In this document: piece after piece, positions 5,059 to 5,238 of the stretch
How positions within the stretch are numbered: the stretch's first letter is position 1
Layout: each line of letters opens with the position of its first letter
DNA from: Candidatus Bathyarchaeota archaeon
GTDB taxonomy: Archaea; Thermoproteota; Bathyarchaeia; Bathyarchaeales; Bathycorpusculaceae
Length of the DNA stretch: 5,238 nucleotides
Assembly: GCA_030626685.1 (NCBI GenBank)
Contig: DAOUTL010000097.1
Span: forward strand, 1 to 5,238
Direction of reading: 5' to 3'
The notes under the pieces: generated by a model
The model's database searches: none
The model's input: only the letters and a program-made list of their open reading frames with translations
Told to the model about the DNA's origin: nothing
Translations under genes and position numbers: made by a program

Positions 5059-5238
5059 CTATAACTTATTGGTGGAGACGTGTTCCTTTATGAGCCGCTT
5101 GAAGTCCTCAAGGGAGGGGAATGCGCCTTCTGAGACAAGTTGACCATTCATCAGAATGAATGGCACTCGAGTTCGGGCTAATAAAAGCTTGTATATGTGC
5201 GGCGGATATGTGTCGTACCGTCTCCGGGCACTCACTAC
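5059..5238 (-). CDS. C-terminus of a thioredoxin-fold protein (partial, possibly ArsD-like)
   Basis: An open frame enters from the right edge and ends at TAG 5059-5061 after 59 residues; the N-terminus is outside the window. The piece VPFILMNGQLVSEGAF, followed by PSLEDFKRLIKEH, looks like the end of a thioredoxin-like domain: a proline before a hydrophobic strand (the cis-Pro position), a turn with Asn-Gly, a short strand and a closing helix. The order strand, turn, strand, P-S/T-x-E-x, helix resembles ArsD-type metallochaperones and some glutaredoxin-like proteins, but the diagnostic N-terminal cysteines cannot be seen. It is followed after 10 bp by the small ORF and MIP18, so it is probably in the same transcription unit. 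Its codon choices (CGG, CGA, AGA for Arg) resemble the rest of this operon. Coding status is well supported; the exact family is uncertain. Confidence 0.6.
   Translation of the reverse strand, partial: VVSARRRYDTYPPHIYKLLLARTRVPFILMNGQLVSEGAFPSLEDFKRLIKEHVSTNKL

Overview
The window looks archaeal. It carries a single-subunit PCNA sliding clamp, a TFS (RPB9/TFIIS-like) transcript-cleavage factor and a DUF99 protein, a set characteristic of archaea. Upstream of some genes there are TATA-like boxes at the archaeal distance, and many starts have GGAGG/GGTGA-type Shine-Dalgarno sites. A Bathyarchaeia-like or other TACK-group archaeon is my best guess from the overall look of the proteins, but that is inference and not a placement. 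Every gene I can support lies on the minus strand, so transcription runs right to left.

Left part (1-1800), information processing: DUF99 (endonuclease dU family, 1783-1196), then TFS (1110-757), then PCNA (from 613, running off the left edge after 204 codons). PCNA has its own good TATA box about 36 bp upstream of its start; DUF99 has a plausible one. This is a housekeeping cluster.

Middle part (1930-2691): a lone 113-residue cupin gene (2290-1949) with a hairpin/T-run terminator directly on its stop codon, followed to the right by about 400 bp of AT-rich non-coding DNA. That DNA contains two perfect 8-bp inverted repeats and a T9 run, probably the transcription stop of the operon to its right.

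Right part (2692-5238), a tightly packed operon read leftward: the C-terminus of a thioredoxin-fold protein (runs off the right edge), a possible 30-residue mini-protein, a MIP18/DUF59 Fe-S assembly protein, a CxxC mini-thioredoxin, a polytopic permease of the ArsP/DUF318 (PF03773) type with a Cys-Ser-Cys motif inside a membrane helix, a di-cluster ferredoxin fused to a four-cysteine zinc-ribbon-like tail, and finally an 84-codon fragment repeating the C-terminus of the permease. Together they suggest redox- or thiol-coupled membrane transport of a metal(loid) or sulfur species, with electron carriers and Fe-S assembly encoded beside the transporter. The substrate cannot be read from the sequence.

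The most unusual point is the junction near 2958. The permease fragment is about 81% identical in protein to the intact copy but has strikingly different third-position choices, resembling the genes to its left. This suggests that a native permease was truncated where a divergent homologous operon joined, or that the contig is joined artificially there.
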